Shown here in pieces: positions 1-7,736 of a stretch of DNA of 16,293 bases. The notes under the pieces were generated by a model, which was not told the DNA's origin, did not search any database, and was given only the letters and a program-made list of their open reading frames with translations. The DNA is from Candidatus Zhuqueibacterota bacterium 4484_188 (GTDB lineage Bacteria > Calditrichota > Calditrichia > RBG-13-44-9). The position numbers and the translations under genes are program-made. How positions within the stretch are numbered: the stretch's first letter is position 1; each line of letters opens with the position of its first letter. The DNA lies in assembly GCA_002049825.1 (NCBI GenBank), contig MVCZ01000052.1:1-16293 (forward strand). The letters are read 5' to 3'.

Positions 1-387
1 AGTGGCAAAGGCTGAATTACTTTTCTAGATTTCGGGAAGATAGCAAAATTTATCCGGTAGCAAACGTAAAGGATAAAACGGGCAGTTTTTAAAAAATGAT
101 TTTTTGAGCGGACAGTAGGAAAATGCCGGTAGCACATGCTTTCCATGTTATGGCGCCGGAAACCATCCGGCCAATTGCCAATGCCATGGTGAGTGGCGTT
201 ACTTTAAAGCATTTGTAGAGCAATATTTTCATGTTTCCCGCTTTTACGTGGTTGCTGATGTACGCGGTGCTCTCTCTAATGAGACAATAAGGAATGTGAG
301 GGTTCTCTAATCGGCGGAAAAAGAACTGCAAAATATTAGGATTAATTTGACAAACGTAACCAAAAAGAGTACGATAGAAGAGAATGC
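1..387. other. Unassigned stretch, no supported gene
   Basis: Nothing recognisable was found here. A minus-strand open frame of 139 codons (89-508) crosses this stretch and runs antiparallel to the small plus-strand gene that follows. Its product has no motif I recognise, and no clear ribosome-binding site was seen at its start. It may be a chance frame or the relic of a gene whose rest lies outside the window. Confidence 0.4.
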
Positions 388-390
388 TTG

Positions 391-627
391 ATGAGTCGTT
401 TGCAACAGTGGATGGATGTAAAAAATATTGATTTGTATTTAACCGCCCAATCCGAAATGGACGCGATTGTGGAAATGTTGTCCTTAATGGAGAAAAGCGG
501 GGTTGCACGGAACCTAAAGTATTTAGCTTGTGATTTACTTCATCACAAGGTTCGGTTAAGAGAAAAAATGATTAAATGTAACTGCTCAGAATCACCGAGT
601 CGCCAAGACAGAAATCATCATTACTGA
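391..627 (+). CDS. Small hypothetical helical protein (78 aa)
   Basis: I do not recognise the family. The start is taken at the ATG at 391 because a purine-rich GAAGAGA lies 7 nt upstream; a TTG at 388 is the alternative. The predicted product is mainly amphipathic helix, with alternating hydrophobic and charged residues over residues 1-60. Its tail is polar and carries two close cysteines (residues 62 and 64 or so) and a histidine-rich end. A 6-bp hairpin sits directly behind the stop codon. There are no partner genes on this strand nearby. A 139-codon frame overlaps it on the opposite strand, so one of the two is probably spurious. The ribosome-binding site and terminal hairpin favour this one. 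Confidence 0.45.
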   Translation: MSRLQQWMDVKNIDLYLTAQSEMDAIVEMLSLMEKSGVARNLKYLACDLLHHKVRLREKMIKCNCSESPSRQDRNHHY

Positions 628-628
628 A

Positions 629-646
629 AAGTGAGAGATATCACTT
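629..646 (+). terminator. Hairpin just after the small ORF stop
   Basis: AAGTGA (629-634) and TCACTT (641-646) form a perfect 6-bp stem with a 6-nt loop, starting 2 nt after the stop codon and followed by a short T-rich run. It is a weak Rho-independent terminator at best, because the stem has few G-C pairs. Confidence 0.35.
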
Positions 647-768
647 GTTTTCATAAATAGTGGATAACTTATTGCATAATATCTGATTCTAAGTTTTCTT
701 TTTTTTTTTAAAGATACTTTATATTCGTTTTGGATATTATTCAAATAAATTTGGTACCAGTCCAATTG

Positions 769-846
769 TCCCGAAGGAATCGCCTGGTAATGAATTAATC
801 TGTAAAATCCCGAAGGAATCGCCTGGTAATGAATTAATCTGTAAAA
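769..846. repeat. Perfect tandem duplication, 2 x 39 bp
   Basis: Bases 769-807 are repeated exactly at 808-846 with no spacer. The duplication ends 2 bp from the stop codon of the minus-strand ATPase gene, so it lies in that gene's 3' untranslated region. The two units are identical, which suggests a recent slippage or a copy-number-variable locus. No strong hairpin was seen inside the unit. Confidence 0.9.
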
Positions 847-848
847 AA

Positions 849-2045
849 CTACTCAATAAATTCCCAGGCTGGTAAAACCGGGATTCCTTCAATTTCATCT
901 TTCTGATTCAAAGTAACGATTACGCCCTCGGTAGCTCCGGTTGTTTTTATGGCGTCTTTTATTCCTTTGATTTCTCTTTTGACATTGTCGTCATTCAGCT
1001 GATAGCAGACTTGAATAACCCTTTTTATTTTTCCCTTTTCTTTTACCAGAAAATCACATTCGGAATTGTTTCTATAATAAAAAATATCATTTACCTGCTT
1101 TTTAAGGTGCAGAAATACTGCGTTTTCCAGCAATCGTCCTAAGTCCGGGGTTAACGAAGCGGTATTTGCTCCAATTAAGCCCGGATCTACTGTATAAATT
1201 TTCTTTGAAAATGCTCTTTGTTTCGCGTACGAAAATGAAAACTTTGGAACAGTAAAAAACAAGTAACTATCTTCCAGGTAGGATAAATACGAAATTACCG
1301 TATTTACCGAACCCAATCCGAATTGATTTTTCAGGCGATTATAAGAAAATTCATTGCCGGTATTGGTCATTAAATAGATAGCCATTTCCATTAAAACTCT
1401 GTAGTCGCGAATCTGGTAGCGGGTAACAATATCTCTGACAATAATGTCCCTGAATAACTGATGCAGGATTTGTATATTCCCGGATTTTAGATATTCCGGA
1501 AAACCGCCAAGCTCGAGATAGTTTTGGAGAGAATCTGCGGAATGTTTTTTCTTTGTAAGTGATAGCATTTCATGAAACGAAAAAGGAAAAATTTCATAGC
1601 TTAAATGACGGCCGGTCAGCCTATTTCCTAATTCACGGCTGAGTAAAGAAGCATTTGATCCGGTAATAAATACTTGCTTACCCGCATCATGTAATCGTCT
1701 GACAAAGCGTTCCCATTCAGGTACATTCTGGATTTCATCAAAGAAATAATATGGGCATTCCCCTAATTCTTCGTGAAAAACCTGCTCCAGTTTATTAAAA
1801 TCTGTTACCTCAAAATTTATTGCCCGCGGGTCTTCAAAATTAAAATAATAAAAACATTTTGTTTTATTCATGAGCTGGCGTAACAAAGTGCTTTTTCCAC
1901 AACGTCTTATACCACTGAGAATGATTATAAATGATGAGTCAAGGTCAATGGTTGCTAATTGTGTCCTTGGTATTCCAATTGGCATCTTTTTTAGTTCATC
2001 AACTTGTAGCCGGATAATATCGCGCAGGGTTTCTTTTAAAATCAT
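849..2045 (-). CDS. AAA_14 / DUF4143 family ATPase
   Basis: This is a P-loop ATPase of the AAA_14 + DUF4143 type (398 aa), a normal length for the family. Visible elements are a Walker A GIRRCGKST (residues 45-53), a Walker B ending FFDE (about 101-104), and the family sensor region TGSNASLL followed by RLTGR (about 128-145). The C-terminal half matches DUF4143 and includes a FYYRNNSECDFLV stretch resembling a PD-(D/E)XK nuclease-like core. The ATG is preceded by AAAGGATGA about 8 nt away and by a good sigma-70 promoter. These ATPases are common as scattered multicopy genes, often in accessory regions, and their cellular role is poorly defined. The gene stands alone between a relic pseudogene and a tandem repeat, consistent with an accessory locus. 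The family call is firm; the function is unknown. Confidence 0.93.
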   Translation of the reverse strand: MILKETLRDIIRLQVDELKKMPIGIPRTQLATIDLDSSFIIILSGIRRCGKSTLLRQLMNKTKCFYYFNFEDPRAINFEVTDFNKLEQVFHEELGECPYYFFDEIQNVPEWERFVRRLHDAGKQVFITGSNASLLSRELGNRLTGRHLSYEIFPFSFHEMLSLTKKKHSADSLQNYLELGGFPEYLKSGNIQILHQLFRDIIVRDIVTRYQIRDYRVLMEMAIYLMTNTGNEFSYNRLKNQFGLGSVNTVISYLSYLEDSYLFFTVPKFSFSYAKQRAFSKKIYTVDPGLIGANTASLTPDLGRLLENAVFLHLKKQVNDIFYYRNNSECDFLVKEKGKIKRVIQVCYQLNDDNVKREIKGIKDAIKTTGATEGVIVTLNQKDEIEGIPVLPAWEFIE

Positions 2046-2078
2046 TATTTAAATCATCCTTTGCTTAAATCAATATAA

Positions 2079-2107
2079 AGTATATAAAGTCCATTTATTC
2101 ATTACAA
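2079..2107 (-). promoter_or_regulatory. Sigma-70-type promoter of the AAA_14 ATPase gene
   Basis: On the minus strand, TTGTAA (2107-2102) and TATACT (2084-2079) are separated by exactly 17 bp. The -10 box is about 34 bp upstream of the ATPase start codon. The spacing and orientation are right. Confidence 0.6.
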
Positions 2108-2141
2108 TTGAAGTAATGTTTTCATTCATAATAAATAAATG
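2092..2141. repeat. Nested inverted repeats over the ATPase promoter
   Basis: The outer arms CATTTATT (2092-2099) and AATAAATG (2134-2141) enclose an inner pair, CATTAC (2100-2105) and GTAATG (2113-2118). The inner pair overlaps the -35 box. This could be an operator or a cruciform, but the stretch is very AT-rich and such arms are less surprising there. Confidence 0.4.
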
Positions 2142-2219
2142 TAAGATTATTATTCTTTTTTTACAATAAGAAAATTTCGTAGTTTATGAAAATTCGTTCA
2201 CTGGTAGGAACAATCCACT

Positions 2220-2602
2220 TTAGTCATTGTCTGCATGGTTTCGTGTCTGATGGCTAAACGGGCGAGCGACCAATGGGAGCGCGGTAATCTCTTTGTGAAC
2301 ATGACAAATCGATGAAGTCCCGGGATAAAAAAAGCGAATGGTGTGGGTAAGTGCGAGAACTTTCTGCACAAAGGGAAACGCGACATGTTCCGTTAAACCC
2401 ATGCCGGTGTTGCCTAAAATGTGAACGGAAAATTGTTCAGAGGGGAACTGTTTCCCGATTTCCACCAGCGATTACATCAGCGTTTATTTTATCCGTCTGT
2501 TGTGGCGTAGATGGAATTTGGAAATGAAGTTGTTTTTATCAGACAGTACAAACACCTTTGCAGTTGAAGAGACTAAATCGATGCCCAGTTTTATTTTTTA
2601 GT
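2220..2602 (-). pseudogene. Relic of a 2-hydroxyacyl-CoA dehydratase activase (BadF/BcrA-type ATPase)
   Basis: Read on the minus strand in a single frame, this gives IKLGIDLVSSTAKVFVLSD, then two stop codons (TAA at 2486-2484 and TAA at 2474-2472), then QFPSEQFSVHILGNTGMGL and HVAFPFVQKVLALTHTIRFF. This is the order and spacing of the N-terminal ASKHA ATPase domain of the BadF/BadG/BcrA/BcrD activases. In that family a GIDxGSTTxK phosphate loop is followed by a TGSGG-like loop and a FVQEV-type helix. The start codon is lost, since a TAA lies just upstream in frame. The nucleotide-binding glycine of the first loop is V here, the second loop is degraded, and everything after about residue 125 is missing. 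Intact proteins in these families run from about 260 aa to over 1,400 aa. It is a dead fragment; the family call rests on motif order. Confidence 0.65.
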
Positions 2603-2635
2603 CTATTCCTTTTTTTCAGCAAAAAAAACTTCTAT

Positions 2636-2962
2636 TTAATTAGAATGTGCCACGGTATGCGACGAACCTCCCAAAGCACCGAAGCCGCCAATCATCAGCA
2701 GGGCGCCGACAATAACATTGTTCCATAACAGTCCGCTACCAACCAATAATCCTGGTATGAAGGCAGCGATAATCAGCCAGATTCCCATAATGCCGGTCAG
2801 CCATCCCTGCCACGGTTTCGCCTTCACCATCAGAAAACCGACCACGGCAGTGATCACGCCAACAATCAGGTCATTCCAGAGATTCCCTTTTGAACCCATT
2901 GCGAGAAAAGCTGCAACAAAAACCCAGGCTCCTAAAATTCCGTTTACCCATGCTTGCCACAT
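2636..2962 (-). CDS. SPW-repeat membrane protein
   Basis: This is a 108-residue integral membrane protein with two copies of the SPW repeat: WQAWVNGILGAWVFVAAF and, about 50 residues later, WQGWLTGIMGIWLIIAAF. Each is followed by a W-N-x-x-I-V-G helix. This gives four predicted transmembrane helices and short polar ends. The ATG has a strong ribosome-binding site, AAAGGAGGAG, 5-6 nt upstream. SPW proteins are small membrane proteins of unknown biochemical role. The gene lies downstream of the sigma-54-dependent regulator gene on the same strand. The 269-bp gap between them holds a sigma-54-like promoter and a palindrome, which suggests control by that regulator. The family call is confident; the regulatory link is inferred. 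Confidence 0.88.
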   Translation of the reverse strand: MWQAWVNGILGAWVFVAAFLAMGSKGNLWNDLIVGVITAVVGFLMVKAKPWQGWLTGIMGIWLIIAAFIPGLLVGSGLLWNNVIVGALLMIGGFGALGGSSHTVAHSN

Positions 2963-3018
2963 TTTTTACTCCTCCTTTTTTTGGTTTTGTTTCCTCTATC
3001 AACCTCACTTTCTTTTAA

Positions 3019-3034
3019 TACATTTTTTGTGCCA
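3019..3034 (-). promoter_or_regulatory. Possible sigma-54 (-24/-12) promoter for the SPW gene
   Basis: The minus strand reads TGGCACAAAAAATGTA. The -24 half TGGCAC is perfect and the 10-bp distance between the two dinucleotides is right, but the -12 element has GT where GC is expected. It would put the transcript start about 47 nt before the SPW start codon. The candidate is supported by the palindrome about 100 bp upstream and by the neighbouring sigma-54 activator gene. Confidence 0.4.
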
Positions 3035-3122
3035 ATATTTTGAATTAACTCATAATTGCTCTATTCTATTAGAGATAGCGGCTGTTGGTTAACTGCGCGG
3101 GTGAAAGAAAAAGCGGTATTTT

Positions 3123-3139
3123 GGGAAATGAGATTTCCC
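3123..3139. promoter_or_regulatory. Perfect 17-bp palindrome, candidate enhancer site
   Basis: GGGAAATGAGATTTCCC has perfect 7-bp arms around a 3-nt centre. It is centred about 120 bp upstream of the transcript start predicted from the sigma-54-like promoter, a typical distance for an upstream activating sequence bound by a dimeric NtrC-type activator. As DNA it could equally form a hairpin in the 3' untranslated region of the regulator transcript. Confidence 0.4.
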
Positions 3140-3231
3140 GCGAGATAGCAGATAATAAACTAAATGAAGCAATAGTGTACTATTCGCTGTGAAATGCTAT
3201 TTCGCAGGAGCGAAAATGGCGGGACACGTGC

Positions 3232-4632
3232 TTATTTGAAGTCTTCGCTATTTATGCGGTGCTTTTTTATCAGATTTTGAATTTGCCGCCGGTCGTAGCC
3301 GCTGAGACGTGCTGCTTCGGAGATGTTGCCGTGTGTCTTCTGCAGCACCCTGGTCAGGAATTGTCGTTCCAGGTCGGTAATAATTTTTTCGGTACGGCGG
3401 TTTTTTTCTATCTGCAAATCTGTTTTGGTAAGGGGAGTGGAGGCAGAACCCTGGTAAGTAAGTATTTCTTCCGGTAAAACAGCCGGGGTGATGATTCCGT
3501 TTTGGGCGAAGATCATCGCCTGCAAAATTACGTTTTCCATTTCCCGAACATTTCCCGGCCAGGGGTATTGCAGGAGCAATTGAAGCGCTTCTTCCGAGAA
3601 TCTGGTGATTTTTTGGGGAGCAGAGTTCTGATGTTTATTTAAGAAATATTGTGCCAGAGCCGGAATATCTTCCGGGCGCTCCCGCAGCGGCGGAATGTGC
3701 AGGTAAACCACTTTTAGGCGGTAAAACAAATCCTGCCGAAAACGCTTTTGCGTCACTTCCTCTCTCAGGTTGCGATTGGTAGCCGCAATGATCCGGGTGT
3801 TGGTTTGTAGAAATTGTGTGCCGCCCAGCCGGGTGAATTTCTGGTTTTCCAGCACATGCAGAAGTTTTACCTGCAAATCCAACGGCATTTCCCCGATTTC
3901 ATCCAGGAACAGGCTGCCGTGGTGCGCCAGTTCAAATTTTCCTTTTTTGGTAGCAACCGCGCCGGTAAATGCACCGCGTTCGTGCCCGAACAACTCGCTT
4001 TCCAACAGATCATGCGGAATCGCCGCGCAATTGATCTCGATAAAAGCTCCCTCCGCGCGCGGACTCAGGTAGTGAACCGCCCGGGCAAACAAACCTTTTC
4101 CGGTTCCCGATTCACCTTCTATTAAAATGGTCGCATCTGTAGAGGCAACCTGCTTAATGAGTTCCAGGAGAGATTTGATTTTGGGATTGGCGCTGATAAT
4201 TTCCGGGAAGCCTTCGTATTTTCTGAGACGTTCCTTCAGGGCAATATTCTCTTCTAACAGGCGGACAAACCGGAGCGCCTTTTCCAGCAGAAGCTCCAGT
4301 TCCGATATTTTTACCGGCTTTAAAATATAATCGTATGCGCCCATTTTCATTGCTTCCACCGCGTTTTCAACTGTTCCGTAAGCGGTCATGAGAATTACCG
4401 GAATATTTTTATAATTATCCCGAATATGGTGCAGGAGTTCCAGACCGTTCATTTCGGGCATTTTCAGGTCGGTAAGCACCAGGTGAACCGTTTCCTGGTT
4501 GAGAATTTTAACCGCTTCTCCGCCATTGCTTGCCAACAGAATCCGGTAGGTATCGGCTAAATTAATTTTCAGCACCTTGCGGGTTTTTTCTTCGTCATCG
4601 ACAATGAGAATCGTCAGCTTATTTTGTTCCAC
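3232..4632 (-). CDS. Sigma-54-dependent response regulator, NtrC/AtoC family
   Basis: This 466-residue protein has the classic receiver, AAA+ and Fis-type HTH layout. The receiver has the acidic pair D12-D13, phospho-acceptor D55, T83 and K105. The AAA+ domain has Walker A GESGTGKG (173-180), the sigma-54-contacting GAFTGA loop (220-225), Walker B LFLDE (about 241-245) and an arginine-finger region FRQDLFYRL. The C-terminus holds a Fis-like HTH (about 420-460) for binding enhancer DNA. All key residues are present, so it should activate sigma-54 RNA polymerase when phosphorylated. Its start lies 19 nt inside the end of the kinase gene, so the two are translationally coupled partners. The nearest candidate target is the SPW-repeat gene downstream. 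Its specific role (atoC, zraR, prsR-like) cannot be named from sequence. Confidence 0.96.
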   Translation of the reverse strand: MEQNKLTILIVDDEEKTRKVLKINLADTYRILLASNGGEAVKILNQETVHLVLTDLKMPEMNGLELLHHIRDNYKNIPVILMTAYGTVENAVEAMKMGAYDYILKPVKISELELLLEKALRFVRLLEENIALKERLRKYEGFPEIISANPKIKSLLELIKQVASTDATILIEGESGTGKGLFARAVHYLSPRAEGAFIEINCAAIPHDLLESELFGHERGAFTGAVATKKGKFELAHHGSLFLDEIGEMPLDLQVKLLHVLENQKFTRLGGTQFLQTNTRIIAATNRNLREEVTQKRFRQDLFYRLKVVYLHIPPLRERPEDIPALAQYFLNKHQNSAPQKITRFSEEALQLLLQYPWPGNVREMENVILQAMIFAQNGIITPAVLPEEILTYQGSASTPLTKTDLQIEKNRRTEKIITDLERQFLTRVLQKTHGNISEAARLSGYDRRQIQNLIKKHRINSEDFK

Positions 4633-6764
4633 CTGTTCTCCTTTTCAGGGTGCTCTGGTAAATATACGCTAAAAGCGGTGAATTCCTCGTTCGATTTTAC
4701 AACAATTTCACCATTTAATGCGCGAACCATATTTTGGGCAATTGACAATCCCAGCCCGGTCCCGGTTTCTTTGGTGGTGTAAAAGGGCTCGAAAATTTGC
4801 TCAAGTTGATCCGGAGCAATTTGCACTCCGTTGTCAGCTACGGTAAGAATAATGTTTTGTGAATTTTTGGCAGCACTGAATTTTATCCAGCCCTTGCTGC
4901 AATGAAAATGTTCTTGTCGGCGGCATTTCTCGCGGATTGCCTCGAGCGCATTTAAACCTAAATTCAGCAGTACCTGATGAAGCATGTCGGGATCGGAAAA
5001 AAAAGAGGTCTCTGCTAACTGCATTTCCACGGATATTTTTACAGGCTGATCAGTGGCGGTTTCTATGGCGGCAATAATTTGATTGAACAGGTCTGCGATA
5101 TCAACCTGCTGCACATTGGAGGAACGTAAGCGAGAGAGGTTTAGAAAATCCTCTAAAATGCGGTTCAGCCGGGTGGTTTCTTCCAGGATGAAAGATTTTA
5201 ATTCTGTTTCGTCTTCGGGATTCAGTCTTTTCCGCAGCAATGTTTCGGCGGAAGTTGCAATCACGTTCAACGGATTACGGATTTCGTGTGCCACCCCGGC
5301 AGTTAATTTTCCCAGCGACGCCAGATGCTGTAAGCGCATTTGCTGACGTTCTTCCCGGCGAATCCGGTCAACAATCATGTTTCGGTGATATGCGGTTGCG
5401 ATTTCGTTGGAAAAAATGGTAAAAATATCCAGGGCATCCTCCGGGAAATCCTGACCGTGTCTTCTTTGGGAAAGAGCGAGAACGCCCAGTAAGGCATCTT
5501 CGAATATGAGCGGCAACAGTAAACGAATCCGTTTTTCCTGAAAAAAATCGTGCAACTGTGTATTTACCGATTCCAATTGCAGATCGTAATATTCAACCAC
5601 TTTTTTTTCGACGATAAGTTTCCGGGTAAGATAGCTGTTGGCTTTCATTTCCGGTGACTTTTCTGCCGGGTTAAACAACCGGAAATTACCATCCTCATTG
5701 TCTCTTAAAAAAACCAGTACATTTGTGAGCTGAAATTGTTTGCTTAAAAAATTCCGAATCTTGCTGAAGAACACTTCCGGTTCCATATAAGTAAGCAATT
5801 CCCGGGTAAATTTTGCCAGATTCCGGCGATACTGGTGGATGTCTTTATACAACAACCGGTCTACACTGCTCTGGATACGATTTGCTAAGGGACGAATTAA
5901 AATTACCAGGATTAAGATCAGCATAATGTTCAGCAACAAAGAATTAATACCGAAAAAAGATCGTATGGTGCTGCTGAGCGATTCAATAGTAATGAAATAA
6001 ATAGCCAGTATTACGGAAGAAAGGATGGAATAGGTAATTCCGCTGCTTACTATCCGGGAAAGCCGGAACATGCGGTATTGCAAAATAGCAATCAGAAAAA
6101 ATATACTAATAGATAGTGTTAGCAGGGTGGAAAGAAAATAAAAGGACATCTCTGTTCGAATGAAAACCCGGAGCGTGTTAATCAACAGGAACAGAAAAAA
6201 TATGGATACGATTCCGTAAAGTAAGAGTTTCGAAAGATTTTTTTGTCTGGTAGTGCGAAGGCGGGGGAGCTTTTTCGCCAGGACAATGGTTCCCCAAGTA
6301 AGGTAGGAGAAAAATACCGCAACCAACAGAATGAAGGTAAATCCGGTTGAAAAATGAAGTTGGTAATAGTAACTCTGGGGCAGTTTTTGCAGAGGCACTA
6401 ATTGAATCTGGAAATTGGGGAAAGAAAGCACCAACAGCAAGATGGGCAAAGCAAATAGCGAAATACGGAAGGAAATATTTTTTGTCCGGGGGTGAAAATT
6501 GCGCGGAAACAGATAAGCAATAATTACAAAGAAGGCAGGGGTAATAAAAATAATGCGGTACAGGATTTGGGCACCGATCAGAGCGGATTCGATATTCGCC
6601 CCGTTTAAAATGATGATTTCAGAGATGTTCCAAAGGACAAAGCTCCCGATAAATGCCGAGAACCAACGGTTTAAAGGCGCTTCGGGATTGTCGAATAAAA
6701 CAATAAGGGCGACGCTAAAATTCAGGGTAAAGGCAATTATTGCCGGGAGGGAATAAATGTTCAT
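4614..6764 (-). CDS. Membrane sensor histidine kinase with GAF domain
   Basis: This is a 716-residue kinase. Residues 1-292 hold eight or nine predicted transmembrane helices, a 7TM-kinase-like sensory region. A linker follows, then a GAF-type domain (about 320-465) with sequence such as LLLPLIFEDALLGVLAL. The HisKA dimerisation helix carries the phospho-accepting His493 in AHEIRNPLN. The HATPase domain has its N box at NLGLNALEA (601-609), G1 at DNG (644-646), F box at FEPF (658-661) and G2 at GTGLGL (668-673). It should autophosphorylate and pass the phosphate to the receiver encoded next. The multi-TM/GAF/sigma-54-regulator arrangement resembles the PrsK/PrsR pair of exopolysaccharide systems, but no exosortase or polysaccharide genes are in the window, so this is only a resemblance. 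The start has no strong ribosome-binding site. Confidence 0.93.
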   Translation of the reverse strand: MNIYSLPAIIAFTLNFSVALIVLFDNPEAPLNRWFSAFIGSFVLWNISEIIILNGANIESALIGAQILYRIIFITPAFFVIIAYLFPRNFHPRTKNISFRISLFALPILLLVLSFPNFQIQLVPLQKLPQSYYYQLHFSTGFTFILLVAVFFSYLTWGTIVLAKKLPRLRTTRQKNLSKLLLYGIVSIFFLFLLINTLRVFIRTEMSFYFLSTLLTLSISIFFLIAILQYRMFRLSRIVSSGITYSILSSVILAIYFITIESLSSTIRSFFGINSLLLNIMLILILVILIRPLANRIQSSVDRLLYKDIHQYRRNLAKFTRELLTYMEPEVFFSKIRNFLSKQFQLTNVLVFLRDNEDGNFRLFNPAEKSPEMKANSYLTRKLIVEKKVVEYYDLQLESVNTQLHDFFQEKRIRLLLPLIFEDALLGVLALSQRRHGQDFPEDALDIFTIFSNEIATAYHRNMIVDRIRREERQQMRLQHLASLGKLTAGVAHEIRNPLNVIATSAETLLRKRLNPEDETELKSFILEETTRLNRILEDFLNLSRLRSSNVQQVDIADLFNQIIAAIETATDQPVKISVEMQLAETSFFSDPDMLHQVLLNLGLNALEAIREKCRRQEHFHCSKGWIKFSAAKNSQNIILTVADNGVQIAPDQLEQIFEPFYTTKETGTGLGLSIAQNMVRALNGEIVVKSNEEFTAFSVYLPEHPEKENRWNKIS

Positions 6765-6795
6765 TGAGCATCAAAATTTTAAAGTAATCTCCGCG

Positions 6796-6846
6796 TTGCC
6801 TGAAAACAGGCAAATGCTCTCGCATAGTGAAGTGTGAGAGGAGAGC
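6796..6846 (-). other. Two hairpins in the kinase leader / PNP trailer
   Basis: The gap between the purine nucleoside phosphorylase stop and the kinase start holds TTGCCTG (6796-6802) paired with CAGGCAA (6807-6813), a perfect 7-bp stem with a 4-nt loop. It also holds GCTCTC (6816-6821) paired with GAGAGC (6841-6846). Neither is followed by a T tract. They could slow polymerase after the upstream operon or structure the kinase mRNA leader. Confidence 0.4.
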
Positions 6847-6926
6847 AAAATTCCCGAAGTTTCTCTTTCTCAGTTATTTTACTTCCCCAAATCATTGCAC
6901 TCAAAACCATTGATAGAAATTAATGC

Positions 6927-7736
6927 TTACGAATTCTCAATAAGCTTTTTCATCAACAGTGTAAGGCGCGGCTGTGCTTCGTTGGCGGTGCGGATAATAT
7001 CGGGAACATCAACCGGTTGCAGCGCATCCGGCAGGCACTCATCGGTAATGACTGAAACGCCGAACACTTCCAGACCCATGTGTCGCGCCACGATAACTTC
7101 GGGAACGGTGGACATTCCCACCGCATCGGCGCCAATGCTGCGCAAAAAACGATATTCCGCCCGGGTTTCCAGGTTCGGTCCGCTTACTGCCACAAACACG
7201 CCTTTTTGCAACCTGATTTTTTCCTTCAGCGCCACTTCTTCGGCAATCCCGATGAGCCGTTTGCTGTACGGTTCGGACATGTCCGGGAAACGGGGCCCGA
7301 ATTCGTCTATATTCGGACCGACCAGCGGATTATCGCCCAGCAGGTTGATGTGGTCATCAATAATCATCAGGTCGCCTTTGCGAAACAGGGGATTCATTCC
7401 GCCGGCAGCATTCGAAATTACCAGTGTGTGAATACCCAACACCTTCATCACCCGAATGGGGTAGGTGATTTCCTGCATGGAATAGCCCTCGTAGTAGTGA
7501 AAGCGCCCCTGCATGGCAACTACGGATTTTCCTGCCAGTTTACCCAGTATCAGCTTCCCGGCATGAGTCTCCACGGTGGAAATGGGGAAATAGGGGATAT
7601 CCTGGTATGAAAGTTCGTTTTCTTTTTCGATTTCTCCCACCAGGTCTCCCAAGCCGGTGCCCAGTACAATACCGACTTCTGGCTTCAGGCGCCGGCAACA
7701 AAATAGGGCGGAATCCCTTTCACATCGTTGTACCAA
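6927..7736 (-). CDS. Purine nucleoside phosphorylase (trimeric, PNP/MTAP family)
   Basis: The product would cleave purine nucleosides with phosphate to free base and (deoxy)ribose-1-phosphate in purine salvage. Motifs are GTGLG (26-30, phosphate loop), H58, GRFHYYEGY (77-85), NAAGG (109-113), GPNLETRAE (186-194) and VGMSTVPE (207-214). The position aligned with human Asn243 is Asp (TDEC, about 232), as in a known bacterial subgroup. The N-terminus is abnormal. The 19 residues before PEVGIVLG do not look like the usual leading helix, the only start is a TTG with no ribosome-binding site, and it overlaps the preceding lipoprotein gene by 52 nt. The true start may be lost or moved by a deletion at the gene junction. 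From PEVG onward the domain is intact. Enzyme identity is confident; the start is not. Confidence 0.92.
   Translation of the reverse strand: MVQRCERDSALFCCRRLKPEVGIVLGTGLGDLVGEIEKENELSYQDIPYFPISTVETHAGKLILGKLAGKSVVAMQGRFHYYEGYSMQEITYPIRVMKVLGIHTLVISNAAGGMNPLFRKGDLMIIDDHINLLGDNPLVGPNIDEFGPRFPDMSEPYSKRLIGIAEEVALKEKIRLQKGVFVAVSGPNLETRAEYRFLRSIGADAVGMSTVPEVIVARHMGLEVFGVSVITDECLPDALQPVDVPDIIRTANEAQPRLTLLMKKLIENS

Noticed and set aside
89..508. 139-codon minus-strand frame at the left end
   Set aside because: No motif recognised, no ribosome-binding site seen, and it is antiparallel to a small gene with better signals. Kept only as an unassigned stretch.
527..549. CTTGTGAT / ATCACAAG palindrome as a CRP-type operator
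   Set aside because: It lies inside the small coding region with the wrong spacing for a CRP site, and reads naturally as codons there.
2198..2465. Overlapping minus-strand frames of 62 and 81 codons as real small genes
   Set aside because: The 81-codon frame is the downstream part of the activase relic; the 62-codon frame is an out-of-frame reading of the same DNA.
3200..3213. TTCGC/GCGAA hairpin as the response-regulator terminator
   Set aside because: The stem is only 5 bp and has no T tract on the minus strand.
6895..7610. Plus-strand frames of 178 and 176 codons opposite the nucleoside phosphorylase
   Set aside because: They are shadows of a gene whose minus-strand motifs are unmistakable.
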